Of a stretch of DNA of 64,000 nt, positions 36,317 to 44,605 are shown piece by piece. The position numbers and the translations under genes are program-made. This DNA comes from JBPYCR01 sp051846935 (GTDB taxonomy: Bacteria; Bacillota; Bacilli; Bacillales; Amphibacillaceae). The stretch is taken from the NCBI RefSeq assembly GCF_051846935.1, contig NZ_JBPYCS010000005.1, positions 91,248 through 155,247 of the forward strand, given 5' to 3'. The notes beneath the pieces are model-generated. The model saw only the letters and a list, made by a program, of their open reading frames with translations, did no database searches and was not told the origin of the DNA. The stretch's first letter is position 1. Each line of letters opens with the position of its first letter.

Positions 36317-36735
36317 TTTTATCATCCTCTACACATACTTAAAAGAACTAACACTACTATAACTATTTCCTTAATAGCTGTATAGCAAACACACGACTTT
36401 GTCATAAACTTGTGCGATTTAAGAATGTATTTTAAAACTGCTTGTGGGAAAACATATGAACGATCTATTGCAATTTACTTTAATTAGCAAGAACAACTAC
36501 TGGGCACCCATTCCGTTCATTTTTCTAACGCTTAGTAAAACACGCAGTGCTCCCTCATCACTTCCTAGCGGGGAAGCTAAAAGTAATGAGTTCTTTTTCT
36601 TTGAGCTATTCAAAATAAACGCAAAGTGCCACCGAATATTATAAAATTGGAAAACCTCCTCATTTTAGTTAAGGCGTTGCCCACTGAAAGCGAAGCATAT
36701 GGCAACGGCGGCAAACGCACGCACCCTTGCCACCT
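36317..36735. other. Gene-poor gap between pbpF and hemE
   Basis: No accepted gene. At 36662-36700 the sequence TTAGTTAAGGCGTTGCCCACTGAAAGCGAAG matches, in two shorter blocks, the 3' non-coding part of the IS1182-like copies (TTAGTTGAGGCGTTG, then GCGGAAAGCGGAG), so it is probably another scar. On the minus strand an open frame of about 53 codons without a normal start runs from 36655 to 36495, preceded by GAGGAGG. Confidence 0.5.
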
Positions 36736-38922
36736 TCATCTAGTCATCACAACAAAATCCGATTGCGGTCCTTCAAGCTTTGTTAATGGATCATAAGGAA
36801 CAATATAATATTGCGACTTATTGAACAGTGATACATTTTCAACAATAAATTCCGTCTTCCCAGACACTTCTCCAATCCTCTCATCAATTCCCTTTTTCAC
36901 CTTATATATACGATACACAACTCGATTGTCCGAAGCTGCCTCCCACGTTAACTTACCTTGTACAATAGAAAGACCACCAAATATATAAGTTGCTTTCACA
37001 TTAGTTACTTTCGATAATTTAATCGGGCTTTCAACCGCCTTAATGCCATCCGGTTTTATAAAGCCCGCTTGCAAGGAACGTTGGTTATCCATTTCTGATA
37101 AAATCTCTTTCATTAGACGTACGGGTGCAGTACTTCCAGTAGTTAAATAATGGTCTTTATCCGAATAATCGTAACCGACCCAGCAAGCAAATGCATATTC
37201 TGGCGTGTACCCTGCAAACCACGCATCTTTATAATACCCCTCTGCATACGGGTGTTCCGTTGATCCCGTTTTTCCTGCCAACTCTTTTTTATATACTCCC
37301 TTACGTGCAGTACCTGTTCCAACTACTTGTTGTAGCATTTCCGTCATATTCCAAGCTACTTGCTCTGTAAATACATTGCTCGTTTTTGGTTCTGCTTGTG
37401 CAATTAATTCATTCGTACGGCTGTAAATTTGTAAAACTGTGTGCCCCTCTATATAGGAGCCTCCACGAGCAAATGTTTGATATGCATCGGACAATTGAAG
37501 TGGAGTAACTCCCTCCTTTAAACCTCCTAGAGCAATCGCTAATCCACTATCTTCAAACGTAATATTCATTTTTTGCAAATATTCTTTTGCATAATCAACC
37601 CCTATATTTTGCAGCAACCATACTGCTGGAGCATTTTTTGAATACGTAACAGCATCCATTAAAGAAACAGAGCCTGCGTATTTTCCGTCATAATTTTTTG
37701 CTTTATAACCATTCCAATCAATCAGTTGATCGGGAATTAAAGTATATGGGTTATACGCCCCATTCATCATAGCAGGACCATATACTGCAATTGGCTTAAA
37801 CGCTGATCCAGGCTGACGTTTAACATTAATTCTGTTCAGATCACCAAATTGGTAATTTCTCCCACCAATTACTGAAACAATTCTACCACTCCTATGATCG
37901 GTAAGCACAAAAGCACCTTCAACCCCGGGATTATTACCAGGGAAATAATTACTTTCTTGCATACTTTCAAAAGCTATTTTTTGAAACATAGGATTCATCG
38001 CAACGATAATACGATATCCACCGCGCTTTACTTGGTCTATCGTCAAATCATATTTTTCAGCCATTTCCTTTAGTACTAAATCAATATAGCTGTCAATCGA
38101 AGGATGCTTTTTTCGCTCTGTAATTTGAAGTTGGACACTTGATTCCTGGGCTTTCTTTTGCTCTGCTTTAGAAATCATATCCATTTCGCCCATTACATGC
38201 AGAACAACATTTCTTCTTTCCTTCGCCTTTTCCGGATATTCAACAGGAGAATAGCTATTAGGCGCTTTTGCCAACCCTGCCAACAGTGCTCCTTCTTCTA
38301 ATGATAGTTCGTCTACTTGTTTCGAGAAAAAACGTTCAGAAGCAGCACCTATCCCATAGACTCCTTGACCAAAATATATAGTATTTATATATAACTCCAA
38401 AATCTCTTCCTTCTCAAACTCTCTTTCCATATAGATCGAAACCATTACTTCTTTCGTTTTTCTTAACCACGTTTTTTCATTTGTTAGAAATAGATTTTTG
38501 GCAAGTTGTTGTGTTATCGTACTCGCACCTTCTACTTTACTTCTCGCCAAAACATCACGGTAAACAGCTCGAATGATCGATTTAAAGTCCACGCCTCCAT
38601 GGGAATAAAAACGTCGATCTTCAATTGCAATAAAGGCATTTTGCACATGTAAAGGAACACTTTCTAAGGAGACGGGTTTACGATATTCCTCATAAAGCTC
38701 CCAAAGCAGTTCTCCATCTTCTGTTTCAATCGTGGAAGTGGCTGGCAAGACAATTTCCTTATCTTTTACAATTAACTTTCCACCGTATACAATCGTCGTT
38801 AAAGCAATAAGGAAAATAACGAAAATAATTCCTACACGTATAAACCATTTTTTAAATTTCTGATTAAGTGTTTTATGATGACGTTCTGATCTAGTTTTTG
38901 GTTTATCTTGAAGTTCGTCCAT
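36736..38922 (-). CDS. pbpF: Class A penicillin-binding protein (PbpF/PBP2c type)
   Basis: Membrane-anchored bifunctional peptidoglycan synthase of 728 residues. A basic cytosolic N-terminus precedes one membrane helix at about 31-50. A GT51 transglycosylase domain follows with its Glu in AIEDRRFYSHGGVD near 95, then STITQQLAKNLFL and RKTKEV. The transpeptidase has SAFK in RQPGSAFKP near 375, SKN in TYSKNAPAVW near 433 and KTGST near 555. A fibronectin-type-III-like C-terminal domain fills about 635-725. In B. subtilis pbpF adjoins hemEHY, as here. It is divergent from hmoB. Confidence 0.92.
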   Translation of the reverse strand: MDELQDKPKTRSERHHKTLNQKFKKWFIRVGIIFVIFLIALTTIVYGGKLIVKDKEIVLPATSTIETEDGELLWELYEEYRKPVSLESVPLHVQNAFIAIEDRRFYSHGGVDFKSIIRAVYRDVLARSKVEGASTITQQLAKNLFLTNEKTWLRKTKEVMVSIYMEREFEKEEILELYINTIYFGQGVYGIGAASERFFSKQVDELSLEEGALLAGLAKAPNSYSPVEYPEKAKERRNVVLHVMGEMDMISKAEQKKAQESSVQLQITERKKHPSIDSYIDLVLKEMAEKYDLTIDQVKRGGYRIIVAMNPMFQKIAFESMQESNYFPGNNPGVEGAFVLTDHRSGRIVSVIGGRNYQFGDLNRINVKRQPGSAFKPIAVYGPAMMNGAYNPYTLIPDQLIDWNGYKAKNYDGKYAGSVSLMDAVTYSKNAPAVWLLQNIGVDYAKEYLQKMNITFEDSGLAIALGGLKEGVTPLQLSDAYQTFARGGSYIEGHTVLQIYSRTNELIAQAEPKTSNVFTEQVAWNMTEMLQQVVGTGTARKGVYKKELAGKTGSTEHPYAEGYYKDAWFAGYTPEYAFACWVGYDYSDKDHYLTTGSTAPVRLMKEILSEMDNQRSLQAGFIKPDGIKAVESPIKLSKVTNVKATYIFGGLSIVQGKLTWEAASDNRVVYRIYKVKKGIDERIGEVSGKTEFIVENVSLFNKSQYYIVPYDPLTKLEGPQSDFVVMTR

Positions 38923-39207
38923 TCGTACACCTCTATATTATTTATATCACAACCAATTATACGCGCGATGTAATGTAAAATCGACATGTAAACATTCATT
39001 TTAACAATGTTTGTAAATGAGTCGTTTTACAAAAATTACTCGTCCTACAAAACAATCATCAATTGTTTTTTAATAACGTTCTAAATGTTTTCGGACTTCT
39101 ACTGTACGAATCTGCATCATAAACTTACCAAATATATAATTTAAGATAAATCGAATGAAAAGTAGGGTAATCTATACATAGAGAAATTTTAAAAGGAGGT
39201 AAAATCA

Positions 39208-39711
39208 ATGAATGCGTATATGACTACAGGAACAATTGATTTTTTAAAACAACTTGAAAGGAAATATAAAGCGATTCCCTTTCACTTTATGAGCAATCCT
39301 AATGGAGCGTTAGCTTATTATGAAGGTAAAGGAAAGAGTGTCTTTCAATCAGGAAGAACATATCATGTCCTTTTATCTAAAGGTGAAATTTCGGAAAAAG
39401 GGTACGTCGTTATGAACAACATTCCTGTTACAGAAGAAGGAAGGCCTGTTTTTGAAGACCTTTTTGATAAGCGTCAGAATGAGATGGATAAAGTACCCGG
39501 ATTTCATGCGTTCCGATTGCTCCAGCCCAATAGGGGAAACACGTATGTTGTTTTTACACAGTGGTCTTCAGAAGTAGACTATCTAAATTGGAAAGACTCA
39601 GATGCATTTAAAAACTCACATAGCGAACATGCAGTGAAACCGCCTGCTTATTTTGCTGATCGCCCGTTTGTAAGCACATACGATATGATCGCAGAAGATG
39701 AGGATGCATAA
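39208..39711 (+). CDS. hmoB: Heme-degrading monooxygenase HmoB
   Basis: Cytosolic heme-degrading enzyme of the antibiotic-biosynthesis-monooxygenase (ABM) fold, 167 residues, corresponding to B. subtilis YhgC/HmoB. The N-terminal third is an extension specific to HmoB. The ABM domain fills about 65-160 (KGYVVMNNIPVTEEGRPVFEDLF, given in part; then HAFRLLQPNRGNTYVVFTQW and DYLNWKDSDAFKNSHS). The last segment contains the conserved Trp and His used for heme binding. AAAAGGAGGTAAAATCA precedes the ATG. It lies opposite pbpF and hemEHY, placing heme breakdown beside heme synthesis. Confidence 0.88.
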   Translation: MNAYMTTGTIDFLKQLERKYKAIPFHFMSNPNGALAYYEGKGKSVFQSGRTYHVLLSKGEISEKGYVVMNNIPVTEEGRPVFEDLFDKRQNEMDKVPGFHAFRLLQPNRGNTYVVFTQWSSEVDYLNWKDSDAFKNSHSEHAVKPPAYFADRPFVSTYDMIAEDEDA

Positions 39712-39723
39712 CGTATAAATAAA

Positions 39724-39766
39724 AAATTCGAGCTGTATTCTTACTTAAAGAAACGGCTCGAATTTC
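39724..39766. terminator. Bidirectional terminator between hmoB and bdb genes
   Basis: AAATTCGAGC and GCTCGAATTT pair exactly around a 22-base loop, with A/T tracts on both sides, between convergent genes. Confidence 0.85.
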
Positions 39767-39780
39767 TTTTCAATTTACGA

Positions 39781-40257
39781 TTAATCGAGTACGTACTCTT
39801 CAAAAAACTGCTGAAAATCTGCTTCAGGTCGTTCCCCACTTATTCGACCGACTTCTTTCCCATCTTCATAATGAACAATCGTTGGTGTTCCTTCAATCTC
39901 ATATTCTTCCATCTTGTCAAATTCAAGTAAATTCATCTTCTTCATATCCACACCAAGCTCTTCGGTTAGAGGAACGACGACTGGTGTTGTGCGTTGACAG
40001 TAAACACACGTTGGACTATAAAAATAGACGGTTACATCGTCACCATTTGCTAAGCTTTTATCTAACTCCTCTGGAATAATTTGATTTTTATATAGCGGGT
40101 CATCTAATTGATCAATTGTTTCCTGGCGCAAATTATCCTTGCCATAAGGATTATCGTTTCCTTGAAGTGCTTGTTTATTTTTATAATCGTTCACAAAAAA
40201 TAAAGCAATAAACAATACAATAAGTACCGCTAGTAAACCTAACATTTTCTTCTTCAC
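39781..40257 (-). CDS. Membrane-anchored thioredoxin-like protein
   Basis: Predicted extracytoplasmic thiol-disulfide protein of 158 residues. A single N-terminal membrane helix (LGLLAVLIVLFIALFFV) anchors a thioredoxin fold with the redox motif CVYC in YFYSPTCVYCQRTTP near residue 90 and a cis-proline in EGTPTIVHY. It starts at a GTG that overlaps the TGA of the upstream bdbC gene (GTGA) and is preceded by GAGGGGG, so the two are translationally coupled. It is likely the periplasm-side partner of BdbC, equivalent in role to BdbD, although it is thioredoxin-like rather than DsbA-like in length. Confidence 0.82.
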   Translation of the reverse strand: MKKKMLGLLAVLIVLFIALFFVNDYKNKQALQGNDNPYGKDNLRQETIDQLDDPLYKNQIIPEELDKSLANGDDVTVYFYSPTCVYCQRTTPVVVPLTEELGVDMKKMNLLEFDKMEEYEIEGTPTIVHYEDGKEVGRISGERPEADFQQFFEEYVLD

Positions 40258-40688
40258 AGTTTTTTCCCCCTCGTTTGGCGCCACAATATTAAATGCAGCG
40301 AAAAAATAATAATAAAAGCCAGTCCGGCTAAAAATGGAATAGTAATAAACCCAAAATAATTTACGTATTGTAAGTTACATGGAACATCCCCGCAAATATC
40401 ACTTGATCCGATTAAAGTAGGAAATTTTTGAATCGCGTAATGGTACGCGGATATAAAAATACCACTTCCACTTAAAATTAGGCCAGGGAACGCAATGGAT
40501 ACGTCTCTTTTTAAAGCAGCTACGCCATAAATAATAACTAATGGGTACATAAAAATTCGCTGAATCCAGCAAAGCTCGCAAGGAATATATCCCATTACTT
40601 CGGAATAAAACAAACTTCCAAGCAGAGCAACGAGAGCCTGAACCCAAATTAAAAGCAATATATTTTCATTTTCTTTTCCATTTTCCAT
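40254..40688 (-). CDS. bdbC: Disulfide bond formation protein, DsbB/BdbC family
   Basis: Four-helix inner-membrane quinone-linked oxidoreductase of 144 residues. The first redox pair CELC is in GYIPCELCWIQRIFMYP near residue 37, the family signature. The second pair, two cysteines in DICGDVPCNLQYV, lies near 98-103. GAGGAGAACATAAAT precedes the ATG. It overlaps the following thioredoxin-like gene by four bases. The pair should oxidise thiols of exported proteins such as competence or envelope factors; that target set is inferred. Confidence 0.92.
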   Translation of the reverse strand: MENGKENENILLLIWVQALVALLGSLFYSEVMGYIPCELCWIQRIFMYPLVIIYGVAALKRDVSIAFPGLILSGSGIFISAYHYAIQKFPTLIGSSDICGDVPCNLQYVNYFGFITIPFLAGLAFIIIFSLHLILWRQTRGKKL

Positions 40689-40753
40689 ATTTATGTTCTC
40701 CTCAAGAAACAGACTGGCTCATACGTTTTGTAAACATGGTTTTACATACCGCT

Positions 40754-40782
40754 ATTATACAAGCTCGTGCTAAAAAAAACAA
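40754..40782 (-). promoter_or_regulatory. Promoter for bdbC
   Basis: On the minus strand a perfect TATAAT is spaced 17 bases from a weak -35, TTGTTT, about 65 bases before the ATG. Confidence 0.5.
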
Positions 40783-40798
40783 AAAGCTCGTTTCTGTT

Positions 40799-41040
40799 GA
40801 TTGAGTCACGTATTTGTGGGTGTTAGTTTAAGAAGTTAAAAAACCTCTCTTTGTATTCGTTAATTTTAGTATTGATTCCTACCGACCGCAGAGGAGGCTG
40901 AAACCGTGCCCGCGGAAAGCATCCACCTGCAGTGAAAATCAACGGTGTTATTCATGTGTATATCGTTCGAAGTAAAATTAATCACATATTATCTAGTTAG
41001 ATTCGTGCATCTGTTCCCCCACAAACATTTTACTCATACA
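40799..41040 (+). mobile_element. Miniature inverted-repeat element, copy 1
   Basis: A 242-bp non-coding unit with imperfect terminal inverted repeats. The left end is GATTGAGTCACGTATTTGTG and the right end read in reverse is GTATGAGTAAAATGTTTGTG, both continuing with GG. The interior carries an arm of the intergenic palindrome family (CCGCGGAAAGCATCC). It matches copy 2 at 49225-49454 along most of its length. It is followed directly by CCATACGAT and transposase sequence, as in copy 2. Confidence 0.7.
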
Positions 41041-41500
41041 CCATACGATATGGAACCTACCCAAAATATCGATGCAATCATTTCAACAATTGATATGGAT
41101 GTATTATGAAAAGCAAAAAAACTCGTCTTGGTCCACCTACGGATCTTAATTATGCTGCAATGATAATATCTGTATTTGTACGTTATGTTGAACGAATTCC
41201 GACAATAAAAGATTTAATTAAACGCCTTAACCAGGACATTGCTTTTAAAATCAACTGAAGTTTTTTAGTATCTGATGAAATACCATCTGAAGCTTCTTTT
41301 CTCGACTCTTAACTAAGTTGAGTGAGTCGAGCACTTTAGAGAAGGTCCAAGAAAATCTTGTTCTTCACAATGGATGCCGGATAAGATTATGAACCGATTT
41401 ATAAACATGTATACAGCATGGGGCAGCAATCGATGATTCCTAATAATAAACGGAGTGAATCTAATTAGCAATTGATCGAACGAATACAGCATTAACCCAA
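41041..41500 (+). pseudogene. Decayed IS1182-like transposase, copy 1
   Basis: Fragments of one DDE transposase in several frames with stops and deletions. The pieces read YDMEPTQNIDAIISTIDMD; KKTRLGPPTDLNYAAMI with ERIPTIKDLIKRLNQDIAFK; SDEIPSEAS; MDAG then DYEPIYKHVYSMGQQS; and finally LAIDRTNTA. The order matches full-length IS1182-family transposases as I know them. The N-terminal start and most of the catalytic core are gone. It cannot be functional. Confidence 0.8.
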
Positions 41501-41761
41501 GAAACACCGGGTGCATAGCAACACCCTCGTCTGTGTGGAATCCGGATCCACGCAGACGAGGGTTGGAAAAGCAACAGCCGAAAATCCATTTTAAAAGTTT
41601 TTGGAAAAACTTTTAAAATTAGTTGAAGCGTTGTCTGCGGAAAGCGGAGTGTATCTGGATGGAGCACAGCAGCCACCAATCTAGCTTTAAATTTTTAAGT
41701 AGATTTTAAAATTTTGTTCTTTTGTGATTTTTTAAAAATGGCAATTATGAAATTGACTCGC
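41501..41761 (+). mobile_element. 3' non-coding end of IS1182-like element, copy 1
   Basis: Closely similar to 50037-50297 and partly to 1303-1430. It begins GGTGCATAGCAACACC, contains a ten-base hairpin (CCCTCGTCTG/CAGACGAGGG) and ends AATTGACTCG. It ends one base before the stop codon of the PAP2 gene, so insertion here may have shortened or provided that gene's last codons. Confidence 0.75.
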
Positions 41762-42391
41762 CTAGCTTATTTTTTTAAAAAACGTAAATAAATATATAAA
41801 GCTAATTAACAACAGAAAGCCTAGTGTGAATCCAGTCACCACATCCGTGAAATAATGTACATTAATAATAACTCTACTTACACCAACCGAAAAAATAAGT
41901 AGCGCGAAAAAAACTTGTAACGGAAGCTTCGCATTAGGAAACTTCCTTATTAAAAAAAACATAAGAAGACCATAACATACCATCGGCGTCATCGCATGTC
42001 CAGATGGAAAGCTGTACCCTTCTGCATTTGCTTCAACTAAAATGCTCGGGCGCTCCCGCTCAACTAAATGCTTAATCCACCTATTTAATAAATGACTGCC
42101 TAGCGTACCGCCTGCAAAAAAAATAGTTGGTAACCAGCTTTTAAATAACAGCCATAAAACAAACATACCTATAATTGTGAACGGTATGAGAAAAGATCTA
42201 GATCCCAGTTCTGTTACCCACCTAGCTAAACTATATATTCCTGTATTGGCCGTAGCTTCTGCAATATTTAATCCCCACTGATCTACATAAGGTACTACTC
42301 CACGGTTAATCTTATTTACCCAAACGATGATAAATAGGAAAACAAGAACCATGAAAAGCAGAAGAAAGAATCGTGCTTTATTATCTCTCAT
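41762..42391 (-). CDS. PAP2 superfamily phosphatase
   Basis: Integral membrane acid phosphatase of 209 residues, likely acting on lipid phosphates such as undecaprenyl pyrophosphate or phosphatidylglycerophosphate. Six hydrophobic helices. The three-part active site is visible: KHLVERERPS near residue 106, PSGHAM near 127, and SRVIINVHYFTDV near 175. The start at 42391 follows GGGAAAGG; an upstream ATG lacks a site. The stop codon abuts the end of an IS remnant, so the last residues may have been altered. Which of the several PAP2 types it is cannot be said. Confidence 0.85.
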   Translation of the reverse strand: MRDNKARFFLLLFMVLVFLFIIVWVNKINRGVVPYVDQWGLNIAEATANTGIYSLARWVTELGSRSFLIPFTIIGMFVLWLLFKSWLPTIFFAGGTLGSHLLNRWIKHLVERERPSILVEANAEGYSFPSGHAMTPMVCYGLLMFFLIRKFPNAKLPLQVFFALLIFSVGVSRVIINVHYFTDVVTGFTLGFLLLISFIYLFTFFKKIS

Positions 42392-42658
42392 CGATACCTT
42401 TCCCTTCTTTTCTAGTAAATAATACAAGCTTAATACGCCTTCATTTGTATTGTATTAATTAATCATAAATCAATCTATATAGCAATAGATAACATCTTTA
42501 ATAATTAGAATTAGACAGTCATATCCTTTATGGTAAAAATATTCGCTCTGTACACAGATTACCCAACAAATAATTCTAATAAAATGATATGTTTGAAAAA
42601 ACACGAACAGGGAATGGATAATGTATGTAGGATATATGGAAAGAAAGGTAGTGATTTA

Positions 42659-43096
42659 ATGAATAAGGAAACAGAAAAGTTACTAGAAGGGTTAAATACA
42701 GACTTGGCGCACGAATATGGTGCCGCAATTCAATATTCGTATAGTGCTTCTGTCGTATCTGGGTTATACCGATCCGCTCTAAAGCCCTTTTTTGAAGAAG
42801 AAATCAACGATGAACTCGGCCACGCCCTCTATTTATCGGAAAAAATAAAATCACTCGGTGGAACACCGACGACTCAAGCAGCAGAAGTGCCGCAGCCAAC
42901 AGATGTCAAGGATATATTAGAGGAAGTGCTTCATGCCGAAACAGAAACAATTAAACGTTATGAACAACGTAAAAAACAAGCAGAGGCGCTTGGAATGACG
43001 GAGCTTGTCGTTAAATTAGAGGATTTAATTGCAGATGAAACACACCATAAAGAAGAAGTTGAACGTTTACTAATGGACCCCCGCATTTCTGATTAG
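42659..43096 (+). CDS. Ferritin-like / bacterioferritin-type protein
   Basis: Four-helix-bundle protein of 145 residues with carboxylate ligands of a di-iron site: DLAHEYGAAIQYSYS near 12, FEEEINDELGHALYLSEKI near 40, LEEVLHAETETIKRYEQR near 85, and DLIADETHHKEEVERLL near 122. The EINDELGH and DETHHKEE segments are the paired ExxH motifs. It may store or oxidise iron or protect DNA. Which is not clear because methionine heme ligands were not checked. The ATG at 42659 is preceded by AAAGGTAGTG; a longer frame of 188 residues adds unrelated sequence. Confidence 0.82.
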   Translation: MNKETEKLLEGLNTDLAHEYGAAIQYSYSASVVSGLYRSALKPFFEEEINDELGHALYLSEKIKSLGGTPTTQAAEVPQPTDVKDILEEVLHAETETIKRYEQRKKQAEALGMTELVVKLEDLIADETHHKEEVERLLMDPRISD

Positions 43097-43123
43097 TAGT
43101 ACATTTCAATTGCTTACGTATGT

Positions 43124-43256
43124 TCAAAAGAAGACACTTTTATGAGTGTGACTAGTAGTAATAAATGGTTTTTAAAAAATGTAGGCATAGTCTAAATACT
43201 TAGGCTATGTCGTTTTGCTGTGCCCTTTTACCCCATTGATTTCCACTTAAGATGGT
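43124..43256. repeat. Intergenic repeat with terminator-like hairpin, copy 1
   Basis: AAAAGAAGACAC, then CTAGTAGT, then a GGCATAGTCTAAA...TTAGGCTATG hairpin, recur in the same order at 57104-57240. The hairpin may serve as a terminator for the ferritin-like gene here and after prsA there. Confidence 0.7.
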
Positions 43257-43380
43257 CGTTTACAAGATTCTAAATATATACCAATAAATACGTGAATCCG
43301 TCCTCTATTAATCTACTAAAGCCATTCTAATTAAAAAATGCTATAATAATAAGTGGAAATTGTTAAAGGAGGTTCTATAA

Positions 43381-44556
43381 TTGTTAAATAAAATTCATCA
43401 AACAATCGAGCAAATGTATCCTGACATGGTAGAAATTCGCCGTTTTTTACACGAGCACCCGGAATTATCCTTCAAAGAATATAAAACCGCTAAGTACATT
43501 GCAAACTTTTATGAAGAGTTAGGTATCCCCTATCAACAAAACGTAGGTGGAAATGGAGTCGTTGCAACTTTACAAGGTGGCAAACCAGGGAAGACCGTTG
43601 CACTTCGAGCCGATTTTGATGCTCTACCGATTCAAGACGAAAAAGATGTTCCGTATAAATCAAAAGTCGATGGCGTAATGCACGCATGTGGGCATGATGG
43701 TCATACCGCCACCCTTTTAATACTCGCTAAAGCATTAAAACAATATGAAAAAGATATTCCTGGAACCGTCGTATTCCTTCACCAGCATGCAGAAGAACTA
43801 GCGCCAGGTGGGGCTAAACCAATCGTTGAATCAGGTGCGCTCGATAATGTTGATGCTGTTTTTGGCACACATCTATGGGCAACTACACCGGTTGGTGAGC
43901 TGCAAACGAATAAAAGCACCTTTATGGCGGGAGCGGATCGCTTTGAAATTATTGTAAAAGGAAAAGGTGGTCATGGTGCTTACCCCCATGAAACAAAAGA
44001 TGCAATTGTGATTGGTAGCCAACTAGTAAGTCAATTACAAGAAATTATTAGTAGAAGACTCGATCCGTTGAAAACAGGTGTAATCACAGTAGGTGTTTTT
44101 GAAGCTGGTACAACGTTTAATATAATTGCCGATAGTGCAAAAATTGCTGGGACTGTCCGGTATTTAGAAGCGGATGTTCAATCGCTCATTAAGCACGAAA
44201 TGGAAAAGACAATCGAAGGAATTTGTGCTCGATACGATATTGCATGTGATTTTAATTATGTCGAAGGGTATCCGCCACTTATTAATCACGAAAAAGAAAC
44301 AGCGCTTGTAATCGAAGCTGGGAAGTCAATTCCCGAAATACATACAGCTGGCGAGGTTGCACCTCAAATGGGTGGAGAGGACTTTGCTTATTATATGATG
44401 GAAAAACCAGGCGCCTACTTTTTTACAGGCGCCAAAAAGGAAGGGCACTGCTATCCACATCATCATCCTAAGTTTGACTTCGATGAAAAAGCGTTGCCGG
44501 TCGCTGCAAAAACATTAATTAATGTTTATTTCGCGTATCAAGAAGCAAATAAATAA
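43381..44556 (+). CDS. yhaA: M20-family amidohydrolase (YhaA-like)
   Basis: Cytosolic zinc/cobalt-type amidohydrolase of 391 residues, similar to N-acyl-amino-acid deacylases and hippurate hydrolases. The metal and catalytic residues include MHACGHDGHTATLL near 100, HQHAEELAPGGA near 136, GKGGHGAYPHETKDAI near 197 and GGEDFAYYM near 333. The start is a TTG at 43381 with AAAGGAGGTTCTATAA upstream. In B. subtilis yhaA adjoins ecsC-ecsB-ecsA; here it is convergent with ecsB and no ecsC is present. Confidence 0.88.
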   Translation: MLNKIHQTIEQMYPDMVEIRRFLHEHPELSFKEYKTAKYIANFYEELGIPYQQNVGGNGVVATLQGGKPGKTVALRADFDALPIQDEKDVPYKSKVDGVMHACGHDGHTATLLILAKALKQYEKDIPGTVVFLHQHAEELAPGGAKPIVESGALDNVDAVFGTHLWATTPVGELQTNKSTFMAGADRFEIIVKGKGGHGAYPHETKDAIVIGSQLVSQLQEIISRRLDPLKTGVITVGVFEAGTTFNIIADSAKIAGTVRYLEADVQSLIKHEMEKTIEGICARYDIACDFNYVEGYPPLINHEKETALVIEAGKSIPEIHTAGEVAPQMGGEDFAYYMMEKPGAYFFTGAKKEGHCYPHHHPKFDFDEKALPVAAKTLINVYFAYQEANK

Positions 44557-44605
44557 CACAAGCCCCCCATACAGAGACACGATAGCTGTTTCATAGGGGG
44601 GCTCT

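Noticed and set aside
36444..36644. A 66-codon plus-strand frame in the hemE leader
   Set aside because: No ribosome-binding site, no recognisable protein features, and it lies opposite the direction of both neighbours.
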